A stretch of 64,000 nucleotides of DNA from Xylophilus sp. ASV27 (GCF_016428875.1 NZ_JAELTO010000002.1:1-64000), one strand, 5' to 3'; counted from the stretch's first letter, positions 1-8,827 are shown. Program-made: numbers and translations. Notes: generated by a model from the sequence alone, not told the origin.

Positions 1-157
1 TCGGGTCCACTCGCGCGGCCATGGGCTCCACGCTCTTGCGCGACAGAGGAAGCATCAGGCCCGTGCAGTAACCGCGAAGGCCCGCATGCCGGTCCACGTG
101 ACCCAGGCCTTCGCTCAGGTGCTCCAGGTAGCTATCGAAACGCTCGGCTGCATTCAT
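1..157 (-). CDS. IS701-like transposase, N-terminal part, cut by the left window edge
   Basis: The 52 visible codons encode the amino end of a DDE transposase. The short blocks GYCTGLMLP (residues 29-37) and RKSVEPMAAR (40-49) are what I recognise from IS701-family transposases. The ATG at 157 is preceded by a GGAGG ribosome binding site. The catalytic domain lies outside the window, so intactness cannot be judged. The start is only 57 bases from the stop of the neighbouring CoA-transferase gene, so the end of the element should lie within 158-214, where an imperfect TGTGACAT/ATGACACA inverted pair is visible. An insertion here marks one boundary of the catabolic region. Confidence 0.8.
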   Translation of the reverse strand, partial: MNAAERFDSYLEHLSEGLGHVDRHAGLRGYCTGLMLPLSRKSVEPMAARVDP

Positions 158-214
158 CGATCCTCCAAATCGAAGTCCGGAAGATCGAATTGTGACATTT
201 ATGACACAGTAAGA

Positions 215-1396
215 CTAGACGATCCGCCGCCGCCGCAGATCGGCAATGCGCTGCGCATCGAGTCCGATGCCCGCCAGCACCTCGTCGGTGTGCTCGCCGT
301 TGAGCGGCGCACGCTGGCGGATTTCGGGCGGGGTGCGCGACAGGGTCACGGGCGTGGCGAAGATCGGCACCTTCTTCGGCGCGCCCGGGTAGTCCATCCA
401 GTGGATCAGATTCGCGGACTGGATGGTCTCGTCCTCCAGTGCCTGGCGCGGCGAGTTGACGCGGGCGGCGGGGATACGCGCCTCCTCGAGCAGCGCCAGC
501 GCCTCGCCCAGCGTCCTGTTCCGTGACCACTCGCTCATCACGCTGCTCAGGAACTCGCCATGCTCGCCGCGCAGCCTGTCACTGGCAAATCGCGGGTCGT
601 CCAGCAGTTCGGGCCGGTTCACCAGCCGCGTCCAGCTCTTGAACATGGCGCCGCCGATGATCTGGATGATGAACCAGCCATCCCGTGCCTTGAAGATGTC
701 GGACGGCGCATAGCTGGCGGCCCGGTTGAGCGTGGCCTGGCGGTCCAGGCCCAGCATGGCCTCCTCGATCAATGCGCCGCTGGCCATGTTCAGCCCGGTG
801 CCCAGCAGGGACGCGCTGACTTCCTGGCCCTTGCCGCTGCGCTGGCGCTCGTAGAGCGCCAGCAGCGTGCCCAGGGCGCAGGCGAACGAGGTGGCGAAAT
901 CCACCACGGGCACCATGGCCTTCTGTGGCTGCTCGGGCGTGCCCGCCATGTAGACCGCGCCGCTGAGGGCCTGGCCCACGCCGTCGAAACCCACGCGGTC
1001 GCGCACGGCCGGCGCGTGGCCGAAGGCGTTGGAGGCCACCAGGATGACGTCGGGCTTGATGCCGCAGAGGGTGTCGTAGTCCAGCCCCAGACTCTTGAGC
1101 GTGCGCGGCGGCATGTTGGCGATCACCACGTCGGCTCCGGCCACCAGCTTGCGCACGATCTCGCGGCCCTCGGGGCTGGCGAGGTCGAGCGTGAGCGAGC
1201 GCTTGTTGCGATTGAGCTGCAGGAACATCGCGCCCTCGCCGCCCTCGGTCACGGGCACGATGTAGCGGTCTTCCCCGCCCTCCACCCGGTCGATGCGGAT
1301 GACTTCCGCGCCGTAGTCGGCCAGCAGCGCGGCGCAGTACGGGCCGGCGATGAAGCGGCCGAAGTCGAGAACCTTGATGCCTTCTAGTACCGTCAT
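215..1396 (-). CDS. CaiB/BaiF class III CoA-transferase
   Basis: The predicted role is to move CoA from a donor thioester to a carboxylic acid in the cytoplasm. The 393-residue product has the usual family length. It carries the N-terminal Rossmann block with IAGPYCA and ADYGAEVIRID, the LNRNKRS motif at 62-68, and the expected catalytic aspartate in VPVVDFATS (D166). I chose the ATG at 1396 because family members start just before a 'LEGIKVLD'-type block. A GTG at 1408 would overlap the stop of the upstream IclR gene as GTGA and is the alternative. It is the last gene of a minus-strand operon with an acyl-CoA synthetase, thiolase, SDR and hydratase. The natural substrate cannot be read from sequence. 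Confidence 0.9.
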   Translation of the reverse strand: MTVLEGIKVLDFGRFIAGPYCAALLADYGAEVIRIDRVEGGEDRYIVPVTEGGEGAMFLQLNRNKRSLTLDLASPEGREIVRKLVAGADVVIANMPPRTLKSLGLDYDTLCGIKPDVILVASNAFGHAPAVRDRVGFDGVGQALSGAVYMAGTPEQPQKAMVPVVDFATSFACALGTLLALYERQRSGKGQEVSASLLGTGLNMASGALIEEAMLGLDRQATLNRAASYAPSDIFKARDGWFIIQIIGGAMFKSWTRLVNRPELLDDPRFASDRLRGEHGEFLSSVMSEWSRNRTLGEALALLEEARIPAARVNSPRQALEDETIQSANLIHWMDYPGAPKKVPIFATPVTLSRTPPEIRQRAPLNGEHTDEVLAGIGLDAQRIADLRRRRIV

Positions 1397-1404
1397 GGTG
1401 TCTT

Positions 1405-2265
1405 TCACTGAAGATTCGGCGGCGTTCCTTCACCGATCATGTTGAATTCGGCCTGCAGCGAGCGGCCCATGGCCAACAGGCGCGGCCCCAGTTCGCGCTC
1501 GACGCGCGCGCGTGTCATGCCCTGGCTGGCACCGATGCAGGCCAGCACGAAGGGCGACGAGCCCTCCAGCAGCATCGGCGTGGCGATGATGCCCAGGTCG
1601 GGCTCCCATTCTCCGATGGCCGCGCAGTAGCCCTTGTCGCCCACCTGCGCAATGCCTTCGGACACCCGGCGGCGCTGGCGCGGCCAGTCCCTGGACATGC
1701 GGCGCTCCAGGTTTTCGAGCAGGTAGCAGCGCTCCAGCTCCGGCAGTGCCGCGAGCAGCGCCCAGCCCATGGGCGACAGCGCCATGCCCACGCGCATGCC
1801 CACGTGCAGCGGCAGCATCACGGGCGAGCCCAGGCTGCGCCGGCATTCGAGCACGACCAGGTCCAGCCGGTCGCGGACCGCCAGGCACACGTGCGCGTTG
1901 TTCTGCTGCGCGAAGTTCGCCATGGGCCCGCTCGCCAGCCCCTGGATGGCCGAGTGCGCGATGGCCGCGTAGCCCAGCCCCAGCACGGCGGGCGAGAGCC
2001 GGTACTTGCGCCGCGCGCCGTCGTACAGGAGGTAGCCCAGTTGCACCAGCGAATGGGCGATGCGCGTCACGGTGGAGGGCGGCAGTCCGGTGCGGTGCGC
2101 CAGCTGGCCGTTGCCCAGCCAGCGCTCGTGCGGAGCGAAGGCCGAAATCAGCGCTAGCGCGCGCACCAGCGGCGTCACCACCGTCACGCCCGGTTCGGGC
2201 CGCAGCCAGTCAGACATGCTGGCCCGCGTGGACTGCACGCTGGCATGGGCGGCGGCGCGGGCCAT
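1405..2265 (-). CDS. IclR-family transcriptional regulator
   Basis: A 286-residue regulator with an N-terminal winged helix-turn-helix (HRTGLPPSTVTRIAHSLVQL) followed by an IclR effector domain with CLAVRDRLDLVVLE and a PMGWALLAALPE block. It closely resembles the regulator at 9884. It lies inside the operon, 17 bases after the synthetase stop, and its TGA overlaps a possible GTG start of the CaiB gene, so it is probably co-transcribed with the genes it may control. The ATG at 2265 is upstream of a second in-frame ATG at 2217, and neither has a strong ribosome binding site. The operon's operator may be the palindrome at 7251, upstream of the first gene. That link is inference. Confidence 0.9.
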   Translation of the reverse strand: MARAAAHASVQSTRASMSDWLRPEPGVTVVTPLVRALALISAFAPHERWLGNGQLAHRTGLPPSTVTRIAHSLVQLGYLLYDGARRKYRLSPAVLGLGYAAIAHSAIQGLASGPMANFAQQNNAHVCLAVRDRLDLVVLECRRSLGSPVMLPLHVGMRVGMALSPMGWALLAALPELERCYLLENLERRMSRDWPRQRRRVSEGIAQVGDKGYCAAIGEWEPDLGIIATPMLLEGSSPFVLACIGASQGMTRARVERELGPRLLAMGRSLQAEFNMIGEGTPPNLQ

Positions 2266-2282
2266 GCTGCGGCGCGGGGGCT

Positions 2283-4241
2283 TCAGGCCGCGGCGGCGGC
2301 ACGCACGTCGTCCAGCGCCCCGGGGTTGTCCAGCGACGAGAGATCGCCCGGCGGCTGGCCGCAGTACACGCTGCGGATCACGCGGCGCATGATCTTGGAG
2401 CTGCGCGTCTTGGGCAACTGGCCCACCACATGCACCTTGGCCGGACGGAAGGGCCGGCCCAGGCGCTTGTCCACGTGCGCCGAAACGGCGGCCTGCAGCG
2501 CTTCGTGCGAAGCGTCGATGCCCGGCCTGGGCACGATGAAGACCACCAGCTTCTGGCCCTTCTCGGCGTCGGCCACGCCGATGGCGGCGGCCTCGGACAC
2601 CTCGTGCAGCTCCAGCACCACCTCCTCCACCTCGGCCGGACCCAGGCGCTTGCCGGCCACCTTGAGCGTGTCGTCCGAGCGGCCCATCATGAAGAAGTTG
2701 CCCTCGGGCGTGCGCAGGGCCAGGTCGCCGTGCACCCAGAGGCCTGGCACAGCCTGCCAGTAGGTTTCGAGGTAGCGCTCGTCGTCGCGCCAGAACGACT
2801 GGGTCATGCCCACGAAGGGCGCGCGGATCGCGAGTTCGCCCACTTCGCCGGTCACGCTGCGGCCTGACGGGTCCACGACGTCGGCGGCCACGCCGGGCGA
2901 GATGGTGTTGAAGCCGCTCGGCGGAATCGCCCGGATCGGCACGCTGGCCAGCAGCGCGCCCGAAGCCTCGGTGCCGCCGGTGTAGTTGATCAGCGGCGCG
3001 GTGCCGTCGCCAAATCTCTGCTGGAACCAGTTGAAGTGCTCGGGCGCGATGCCCTCGCCAGCCGTGATCAGCAGGCGCAGGGTGGAGCGCTCGCCCGCCA
3101 GCGCCAGGTCTTCGTGGCTCGCCATGCCGCGGATCAGCGTGGGCGCCGAGCCGAAGTGCGTGACCCGGTGGCGCTCCACCACCCTGGACATGCGCGACCA
3201 ATCGGGATAGTCCGGCGCGCCGTCGTAGCAGACCAGGGTTGCGCCGCGCAACAGCGCGCAACCCAGCACCAGGGTGCCGGCGATCCAGCCCATGTCGGCG
3301 GGCCAGCAATACACGTCGCCCGGGTGCACGTCGAAGTGCACCAGCGAGTCGTGCGCGATCTTGATCGGGAAGCTGCCATGCGTATGCACCACGCCCTTGG
3401 GCTTGCCGGTGGTGCCCGAGGTGTAGATGACCATGAAGGGCGTGTCGGGCGTGACGGACACGGCATCGCCTCCCCTGCCCTGCGCGACGGCGGCGGTTTC
3501 CTGCCAGTCCAGGTCGCGCGCATCCTGCGCGGCCTCGCCTTCTGCGCGCTTCCAGATCACGTGTTCAAGCAGCGGCAACTGGCGCCAGGCATCGCGCAAG
3601 GCGCCCTGCGCGTCCACGCGCCTGGCGCGGCGCGAGAAGCCGGTGGAGGCGATGGCCATGCGCGCCTCGGCGGCCGACAGGCGCGCCACGATGGCATCGA
3701 CGCCGAAGCCGCTGAACAGCGGCACGACCAGCGCGCCCAGGTGCACGATGGCGAGCAGCGAGACGGTCGCCTCGACCCCGTTCTCCATCAGCAGGCCGAT
3801 GCGGTCGCCCTGCCGCACGCCGTGCCGCGCGAGCCCCGCGGCGAAGTCGCGCACGCGCGCTTCGAGTTCGGCATAGGTCAGTGAACTGAGGCTGCCGTCC
3901 TCGCGCTCACCGACCACCGCCGTCCGCTGCGCGGTGGCGGGCTTGCGCGCCCAGCCGTAGATCGTGTTGACCCAGTTCAGCCTGCCGCCGGGGAACCAGC
4001 TCGGGAACTGCGGCCCACGCGAAAGATCGACGTAGCCCGTGGGCGGCTGGTCCCAGGCGATGGCGCATTCGCGCATCACGGTCCGCCAGTAGCGTTCGGG
4101 CTCGGCCACGGAGACACGCAACAGTTCGTCGTAGGTGGGCAGATCCAGCGCACGCATCAATTGCACGATGCCGGCGTTCTGCAACTCGCGCTGGCCGGGC
4201 TGCCAGTTCTTGGTGGAATCCATGGGCCGATTCACCTTCAT
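2283..4241 (-). CDS. AMP-forming acyl-CoA synthetase (acetoacetyl-CoA synthetase-like)
   Basis: The enzyme should adenylate a carboxylic acid with ATP and then form its CoA thioester. Features are an N-terminal acetyl-CoA-synthetase-type cap, the P-loop VIYTSGTTGKPKG, an INYTGGTEASG block, and the C-terminal KTRSSKIMRR segment, whose lysine is the expected catalytic residue. At 652 residues it matches acetoacetyl-CoA synthetases rather than the shorter fatty-acyl ligases. The ATG at 4241 overlaps the thiolase stop (ATGA), indicating translational coupling. An ATG at 4223 with AAGGTGA eight bases upstream is an alternative start. With the adjacent thiolase, SDR and hydratase it would feed a beta-oxidation-like pathway. 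The substrate is not known. Confidence 0.88.
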   Translation of the reverse strand: MKVNRPMDSTKNWQPGQRELQNAGIVQLMRALDLPTYDELLRVSVAEPERYWRTVMRECAIAWDQPPTGYVDLSRGPQFPSWFPGGRLNWVNTIYGWARKPATAQRTAVVGEREDGSLSSLTYAELEARVRDFAAGLARHGVRQGDRIGLLMENGVEATVSLLAIVHLGALVVPLFSGFGVDAIVARLSAAEARMAIASTGFSRRARRVDAQGALRDAWRQLPLLEHVIWKRAEGEAAQDARDLDWQETAAVAQGRGGDAVSVTPDTPFMVIYTSGTTGKPKGVVHTHGSFPIKIAHDSLVHFDVHPGDVYCWPADMGWIAGTLVLGCALLRGATLVCYDGAPDYPDWSRMSRVVERHRVTHFGSAPTLIRGMASHEDLALAGERSTLRLLITAGEGIAPEHFNWFQQRFGDGTAPLINYTGGTEASGALLASVPIRAIPPSGFNTISPGVAADVVDPSGRSVTGEVGELAIRAPFVGMTQSFWRDDERYLETYWQAVPGLWVHGDLALRTPEGNFFMMGRSDDTLKVAGKRLGPAEVEEVVLELHEVSEAAAIGVADAEKGQKLVVFIVPRPGIDASHEALQAAVSAHVDKRLGRPFRPAKVHVVGQLPKTRSSKIMRRVIRSVYCGQPPGDLSSLDNPGALDDVRAAAAA

Positions 4242-5449
4242 GCGCGCTCGAACACCATGGCGATGCCCTGCCCGCCGCCGATGCACATGGTCTCCAGCCC
4301 GTAGCGGGCCTGGCGGCGCTGCATTTCGTGGAGCAGCGTGCTCATGATGCGCACGCCGGTCGCGCCCACGGGGTGGCCCAGGGAGATGCCCGAGCCGTTG
4401 ACGTTGAGCCGGTCTTCCAGCGCCTCCATGGTGCTGCCCCAGCCCTTGACGCAGGCCAGCGCCTGGCAGGCAAAGGCCTCGTTGAGTTCGATCAGGTCCA
4501 TCTGCTCGAACTTCAGGCCGGTGCGCGCCATGACCTTCTGCACCGCAGGCACGGGGCCGACGCCCATGCGCGCCGGGTCGCAGCCGGCGGCGGCCCAGCC
4601 CACCAGCCAGCCGATCGGCGTGAGGCCCAGCGCTTCGAGCCTGTCCTCGGCCACGACCAGGCAGGCGGCGGCTGCGTCGTTCTGCTGGCAGGCGTTGCCG
4701 GCGGTGACGATGCCGTCCTTCATGATGGCGCGCAGGCTGGCCAGGCTCTCGGCCGTGGTGTCGCCGCGCACGCCTTCGTCGCGGCTCACCATTAGCGGCT
4801 CACCCTTGCGCTGCGGCACCGGAACGGGAACGATCTCGCCCTCGAACAGGCCCGCCGCCTGCGCCCTGGCGGCGCGCTGGTGGCTGCGCGCGGCAAAGCG
4901 GTCGGCGTCCTCGCGGCTGATCTGGTACTCGCGCGCCAGCGTCTCGGCGGTTTCGATCATGCCGCTGATGCGGCCGAAGCGCTCTTCGGGCTGCGAGCGC
5001 TCGCGGCCCCGGTCCAGCCGGTCGTAGAACCTGACGTTGCCGGCGCGCTTGCCCCAGCGCATGTCGGTGGTGTAGTACTCGACGTTGCTCATGCTCTCCA
5101 CGCCGCCGGCCATCACCACGTCGGCCGCGCCGGTCTGCACCATCATGGCGGCCGTGGCCAGGGCCTGCACGCCGCCGCCGCAGCGCCGGTCGAGCTGCAT
5201 GCCCGCGACCTCGATCGGGAAGCCCGCCTGCAAGGCCACCCAGCGGCCGGTGCAAGGCGTCTCGCCGCTGGCGTAGCTCTGGGCGAAGACCACGTCGTCG
5301 ATGCACGCCGGGTCCAGCCCGGTGCGCTGCACGACGGCGCGCGCCACGGTGGCGCCCAGTTCCTCGACGGGAACGCCTCTGAGTGCCCCGCCGTAGGCGC
5401 CCACGGGGGTGCGCAGCGGGGAGACGATGGCTGCTCGTTTCATGTCCAT
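4238..5449 (-). CDS. Acetyl-CoA acetyltransferase (thiolase)
   Basis: This 403-residue thiolase cleaves 3-ketoacyl-CoA with CoA, or runs in reverse. The acylated cysteine is C90 in DRRCGGG. The histidine is H359 in GHPVGATG, and the second catalytic cysteine is C389 in CIGGGQG, so the active site is complete. Two starts are close, ATG 5449 and ATG 5443. GAGGT upstream is better spaced for the second. It sits between the SDR and the synthetase in one minus-strand operon, though a 49-bp dispersed repeat separates it from the SDR gene. It is probably the last step of acyl-CoA chain shortening. Confidence 0.93.
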   Translation of the reverse strand: MDMKRAAIVSPLRTPVGAYGGALRGVPVEELGATVARAVVQRTGLDPACIDDVVFAQSYASGETPCTGRWVALQAGFPIEVAGMQLDRRCGGGVQALATAAMMVQTGAADVVMAGGVESMSNVEYYTTDMRWGKRAGNVRFYDRLDRGRERSQPEERFGRISGMIETAETLAREYQISREDADRFAARSHQRAARAQAAGLFEGEIVPVPVPQRKGEPLMVSRDEGVRGDTTAESLASLRAIMKDGIVTAGNACQQNDAAAACLVVAEDRLEALGLTPIGWLVGWAAAGCDPARMGVGPVPAVQKVMARTGLKFEQMDLIELNEAFACQALACVKGWGSTMEALEDRLNVNGSGISLGHPVGATGVRIMSTLLHEMQRRQARYGLETMCIGGGQGIAMVFERA

Positions 5450-5474
5450 GTACCTCAGGATTTCGATGAAAATT

Positions 5475-5523
5475 GGCCTCCAGCCCAGATCGCTCCTGGG
5501 CTACCAGCTATTATTTTGATAGC
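5475..5523. repeat. Dispersed intergenic repeat, copy 1
   Basis: A 49-bp element with two adjacent stem-loops: AGCCCAG...CTGGGCT, then AGCTAT...TTTTGATAGCT. It fills the gap between the thiolase and SDR genes. Four other copies lie near 18853, 31070, 49682 and 62847. Similar sequences are common between genes in Comamonadaceae as far as I know. The second hairpin with T-runs could slow transcription or protect mRNA ends. Confidence 0.75.
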
Positions 5524-6273
5524 TCATCCATAGCGCCCGCCGGTCACGTGCAGCACCTCGCCACTGATGAAGCCGGCGCGCTCGCTGGCCAGGAAGGCCA
5601 CGGCGTCGGCGATGTCCTCGGGCTGGCCCACGCGCTTGACCGGCTGGGCGGCGATGGCGTTGTCCTTGATGGTTTCGTAGGTCGGCAGCGCGCGCACCAT
5701 TTCGGTTTCCATGAAGCCGGGCGCCACGCAGTTGCAGGTGACGCCGTAGCGCCCCTCTTCCTTCGACAGCGCCCGCGCCATGCCGATCAGCCCGGCCTTG
5801 GCGGCGGAGTAGTTGGCCTGCGTCGGGTTGCCCAGGTGGGCGCGCGAGCTGATGTTGATGACGCGGCCCCAGCCCTGCCCGATGAAGTGCGGCATCACCG
5901 CCTTGGTGGCCAGGAAGGCGCCCTTGAGCATGACGGCCATCACGAAGTCCCAGTCGTCCTCGCTCATCTTCACCAGGTACTTGTCGCGCGGCGCGCCGGC
6001 GTTGTTCACCAGCACGTGCACACCGCCGAAGTGCGCCACGGTCTCATCCACCAGGCGCTTCACGTCCGCCCCCTGGGTGATGTCGCCCACCACGCAGTGC
6101 GCGGCCAGGCCCTCGCCGCGCAGCGCCTTGGCCGTGGCCTCGGCCAGCTCCGCATTGATGTCGGTGATCACCACCTTGGCGCCCTCTTGCGCCAGGCGCC
6201 GCGCCGTGGCAGCGCCCAGGCCGCGCGCCGAGCCGGTGACGATGGCGACCTTGCCGTTCAAACCCAGATCCAT
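5524..6273 (-). CDS. Short-chain dehydrogenase/reductase, FabG-like
   Basis: A classical 249-residue SDR, probably a 3-hydroxyacyl-CoA or 3-oxoacyl dehydrogenase. It has the cofactor motif TGSARGLG (13-20), NNAG at 90-93, and a complete active site with S142/S143, Y155 and K159 in YSAAK. The ATG at 6273 has AAGGAG eight bases upstream. A longer upstream frame is open but has no ribosome binding site. An acidic residue (D38) after the second strand suggests NAD rather than NADP, which is a family rule and not shown here. It lies between the MaoC hydratase and the thiolase, the order expected for hydration, oxidation and thiolysis. Confidence 0.93.
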   Translation of the reverse strand: MDLGLNGKVAIVTGSARGLGAATARRLAQEGAKVVITDINAELAEATAKALRGEGLAAHCVVGDITQGADVKRLVDETVAHFGGVHVLVNNAGAPRDKYLVKMSEDDWDFVMAVMLKGAFLATKAVMPHFIGQGWGRVINISSRAHLGNPTQANYSAAKAGLIGMARALSKEEGRYGVTCNCVAPGFMETEMVRALPTYETIKDNAIAAQPVKRVGQPEDIADAVAFLASERAGFISGEVLHVTGGRYG

Positions 6274-6296
6274 GACGGTTGCTCCTTGGAAAATGC

Positions 6297-7172
6297 TCAG
6301 CGCAGATCGACCCGCGCATTGTTCAAGACCACCACGCTGCGTTCCACCGCCGTGGTGCGCAGCGATACCGTGGCGCCGCGCACCCACATCTCGGTGCGCA
6401 GCGTGTCGCCTGGCCAGGCGGGTGCGGTGAAGCGCACCCGCATGCCGGCAAAACGGGTGTCCTCATAGTCCAGCACCGTGCGCAGCACCGCGTGCGCGGC
6501 CACGCCCATCAGCGCCATGCCGTGCAGGATGGGCCGCGCAAAGCCCGCGGCCGCGGCCACGGCCGGGTCGGCGTGCAAGGGGTTCAGGTCGCCGCTCAGG
6601 CGGTAGATCAGCGCAAGTTGCGCGGGTGTGGCGAGGTCGCACACGTGGTCGGGCGCGCCCTCGGGCATGGCGTGCGGCGCGGGCGGCGCGCCTTCGGTGC
6701 CGCCCGCGCCAAACCCGCCGTCGCCGCGCAGCAGGCTCAACTGCTGGACGGTGGCGAGCAGGCGGCCGCTGGCGGCATCGGTGATCTCGCGCGTCTGCTG
6801 CAGCAGGGCACCCCTGCCCTCGCCCTTGTCCCACAGGCCGGTGATGCGCGTGCAGCCCGTCACGCGACCGCTGGCGGGCAATGGCGCGTGCCATCGGACT
6901 TCCTGCTCGGCATGCAGGAGCTTTTGCCAGGTGATGCCGGTATCGGGATCGCGCGCCCAGAAGCCTGGGTAGGCCAGGACGTTGGCCATGGTGGGCATGG
7001 CGCGCAGCGATGCGCCGTCCCGCCCTTCGTAGACGTAGCGCAGTTGTCCCGCGTCCAGCGGGTCCGCGCCCAGGCCCAGGCCCAGCGCGTAGAGCTGGGT
7101 GTCGCGCTGCGAGTAGGCGTGCTCGATGGCGGGAAAGGGCCGTGCCAGCAGGCGGGCTGGGTCGATAGGCAT
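6297..7172 (-). CDS. MaoC-like double hot-dog enoyl-CoA hydratase
   Basis: The product is 291 residues with two hot-dog folds. The N-terminal half has the FAS1-dehydratase-like block ANVLAYPGFW. The C-terminal half carries the hydratase-2 motif YRLSGDLNPLHADP with D195, N197 and H200, the residues that activate water in (R)-specific enoyl-CoA hydratases. It should hydrate a 2-enoyl-CoA from the divergent acyl-CoA dehydrogenase. It is the first gene of the minus-strand operon, so the promoter lies in 7173-7401, where an IclR-like palindrome is found. Confidence 0.9.
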   Translation of the reverse strand: MPIDPARLLARPFPAIEHAYSQRDTQLYALGLGLGADPLDAGQLRYVYEGRDGASLRAMPTMANVLAYPGFWARDPDTGITWQKLLHAEQEVRWHAPLPASGRVTGCTRITGLWDKGEGRGALLQQTREITDAASGRLLATVQQLSLLRGDGGFGAGGTEGAPPAPHAMPEGAPDHVCDLATPAQLALIYRLSGDLNPLHADPAVAAAAGFARPILHGMALMGVAAHAVLRTVLDYEDTRFAGMRVRFTAPAWPGDTLRTEMWVRGATVSLRTTAVERSVVVLNNARVDLR

Positions 7173-7227
7173 GGGAGAGGACTCTTGGTGAGGAAGCAGG
7201 GGCGACGATGCCGCCGCAGCCCGCCCC

Positions 7228-7265
7228 GGTCAACAGGCATGCGGGCTTCGTTCCGTACAACGGCA
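7228..7265 (-). promoter_or_regulatory. Putative IclR-type operator with TTGACC -35 box
   Basis: On the minus strand a half-conserved palindrome (TGCCG-N5-CGGAA, 7251-7265) is followed 16 bases later by GTTGACC (7228-7234), upstream of the MaoC gene. The same palindrome, spacing and -35 box occur at 52082-52119 and 57477-57514. The -10 position here (about 7204-7209) is a poor match, so this site is weaker than the other two. Confidence 0.45.
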
Positions 7266-7401
7266 TGCGATGGGCGCATCCTCTGTGCGTGCAGGCGTTC
7301 AAGGCATTTCCATCTTTCGGAACGCGCGTGCCACGGCGCTTGCGTCGGACACAGCGGCGGCGCAGCATGCCGCACCATCCTCATCCCTTGATTCGCCCGC
7401 C

Positions 7402-8550
7402 ATGATCCGCGACCCAGAAACGCTCAACGTCCTGCTCGACTCCATCCGCCGCTTCGTGAACGAGCGTCTCATCCCCAATGAGGAACTGGTGGCCGACTCC
7501 GACGAAATCCCCGAGGACATCGTGCAGGACATGCGCACGCTGGGCCTGTTCGGCCTGACCATCCCGGAACGCTTCGGCGGCCTGGAGCTCACGATGGAAG
7601 AAGAAGTGCTGGCCATGTTCGAGCTGTGCCGCGCCTCGCCCGTCTTCCGCTCGCTCATCGGCACCACGGTGGGCATCGGCTCGCAGGGCATCCTGTTCGA
7701 CGGCACCCAGGCGCAGCAGGAAAAATACCTGCCCCGCCTGGCCACGGGCGAACTGCTGGCCTCCTTCGCGCTGACCGAGCCCGAGGCCGGCTCGGACGCC
7801 GCCTCGCTGCGCACCACCGCCATCCGGGACGGCGACGGCTACGTGGTCAACGGCACCAAGCGCTTCATCACCAACGCGCCGCAGGCCGGCATGTTCACGC
7901 TGATGGCGCGCACCGACCCGGGCGTCAAGGCCGCGGGCGGCGTGTCGGCCTTCATCGTCGATGCCGACACGCCCGGCATCAGCTTCGGCAAGCGCGACAA
8001 GAAGATGGGCCAGAAGGGCGCGCACACCTGCGACGTGATCTTCGACAACGTGCGCGTGCCGGCCGACAACCTCATCGGCGGCAAGGAAGGCAAGGGCTTC
8101 AAGACCGCGATGAAGGTGCTGGAGAAGGGCCGCATCCACATCGCAGCCGTCTGCGTGGCCGTGGCCGAGCGCATGCTGGACATGGCGCTGCGCTATGCCG
8201 CCGAGCGCAAGCAGTTCGGCCAGCCGATCGCCAACTTCCAACTCGTGCAGGCCATGCTCGCCGACAGCAAGGCCGAGATCTACGCGGCGCGCTGCATGGT
8301 GCTGGACGCCGCCCGCCGCCGCGACGACAAGCTGCCCGTGGGCACCGAGGCCTCGTGCGCCAAGATGTTCGCCTCCGAGATGTGCGGCCGCGTGGCCGAC
8401 CGCGCGGTGCAGATCTTCGGCGGCGCGGGCTACATGGCCGAATACGGCATCGAGCGCTTCTACCGCGACGTGCGCCTGTTCCGCATCTACGAGGGCACGA
8501 CACAGATCCAGCAGACAGTGATTGCGAAGAACATGCTGCGGGAGCTGTGA
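7402..8550 (+). CDS. Acyl-CoA dehydrogenase
   Basis: A 382-residue FAD flavoenzyme that introduces an alpha,beta double bond into an acyl-CoA. It has the ALTEPEAGSDA flavin/substrate block, the RFITNAPQA block, and C-terminal IYEGTTQIQQ in which E364 is the catalytic base at the usual medium-chain position. I started it at the ATG at 7402, as family members begin just before this helix. The frame is open back to 7270 but that part is not conserved-looking. It is divergent from the hydratase operon across a 229-bp spacer and very likely belongs to the same pathway. Confidence 0.95.
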   Translation: MIRDPETLNVLLDSIRRFVNERLIPNEELVADSDEIPEDIVQDMRTLGLFGLTIPERFGGLELTMEEEVLAMFELCRASPVFRSLIGTTVGIGSQGILFDGTQAQQEKYLPRLATGELLASFALTEPEAGSDAASLRTTAIRDGDGYVVNGTKRFITNAPQAGMFTLMARTDPGVKAAGGVSAFIVDADTPGISFGKRDKKMGQKGAHTCDVIFDNVRVPADNLIGGKEGKGFKTAMKVLEKGRIHIAAVCVAVAERMLDMALRYAAERKQFGQPIANFQLVQAMLADSKAEIYAARCMVLDAARRRDDKLPVGTEASCAKMFASEMCGRVADRAVQIFGGAGYMAEYGIERFYRDVRLFRIYEGTTQIQQTVIAKNMLREL

Positions 8551-8567
8551 CGAGGGCGTGTCATCCT

Positions 8568-8705
8568 TCAACAGCCCATTTCGGCCGCCACGATGGCCGG
8601 CAGCCACAACTGCGCCCGATCGAGCGCGGCAAAGCGCTCGATCATCTGTGCGGGATGGCGGCGCAGGATGTAGCTGCAGATGTGGGTATCCATCGTGCGG
8701 CGCAT
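8568..8705 (-). pseudogene. VapC-like PIN-domain toxin, truncated remnant
   Basis: Only 45 codons remain. MDTHICSYILRR followed by a helix and LPAIVAAEMG resembles the first two elements of a VapC PIN ribonuclease (the usual LDTNIC and SSIVAAEL blocks), including the first acidic residue. A stop follows where the family has about 90 more residues, so the nuclease cannot be active. It begins eight bases after the antitoxin-like reading frame, the normal vapBC order. Identification rests on a short match. Confidence 0.5.
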
Positions 8706-8713
8706 GGCGGGCG

Positions 8714-8827
8714 TCAAGTCCAGTCGCGCTCTTGCGCCGGGACATCCTGGCGCCGGGTCAGGAAGTCGTCGGGCAGCGGCTCGCCTCTATGTAACAACAC
8801 ATCGCCATATTGCATCGAAATCGACAT
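8714..8827 (-). pseudogene. VapB-like antitoxin, C-terminal remnant
   Basis: A 37-codon frame ends in DDFLTRRQDVPAQERDW, a toxin-wrapping tail of the sort found at the carboxy end of VapB antitoxins. The DNA-binding half is missing. GGGGAG precedes the ATG at 8827, so the stub could still be translated. Together with the VapC stub it is the only content of the 362-bp gap 8551-8912. The rest, 8828-8912, shows nothing I can name. Confidence 0.45.

Noticed and set aside
191-208. CRP-like palindrome TGTGAC-ATTTAT-GACACA
   Set aside because: It lies at the expected end of the IS element and upstream of its transposase, and the match is imperfect; a terminal-repeat fragment is as likely.
1405-3309. 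A single 634-codon minus-strand protein covering the IclR gene and more
   Set aside because: The N-terminal part is an out-of-frame shadow of the synthetase. Only the IclR part from 2265 is real.
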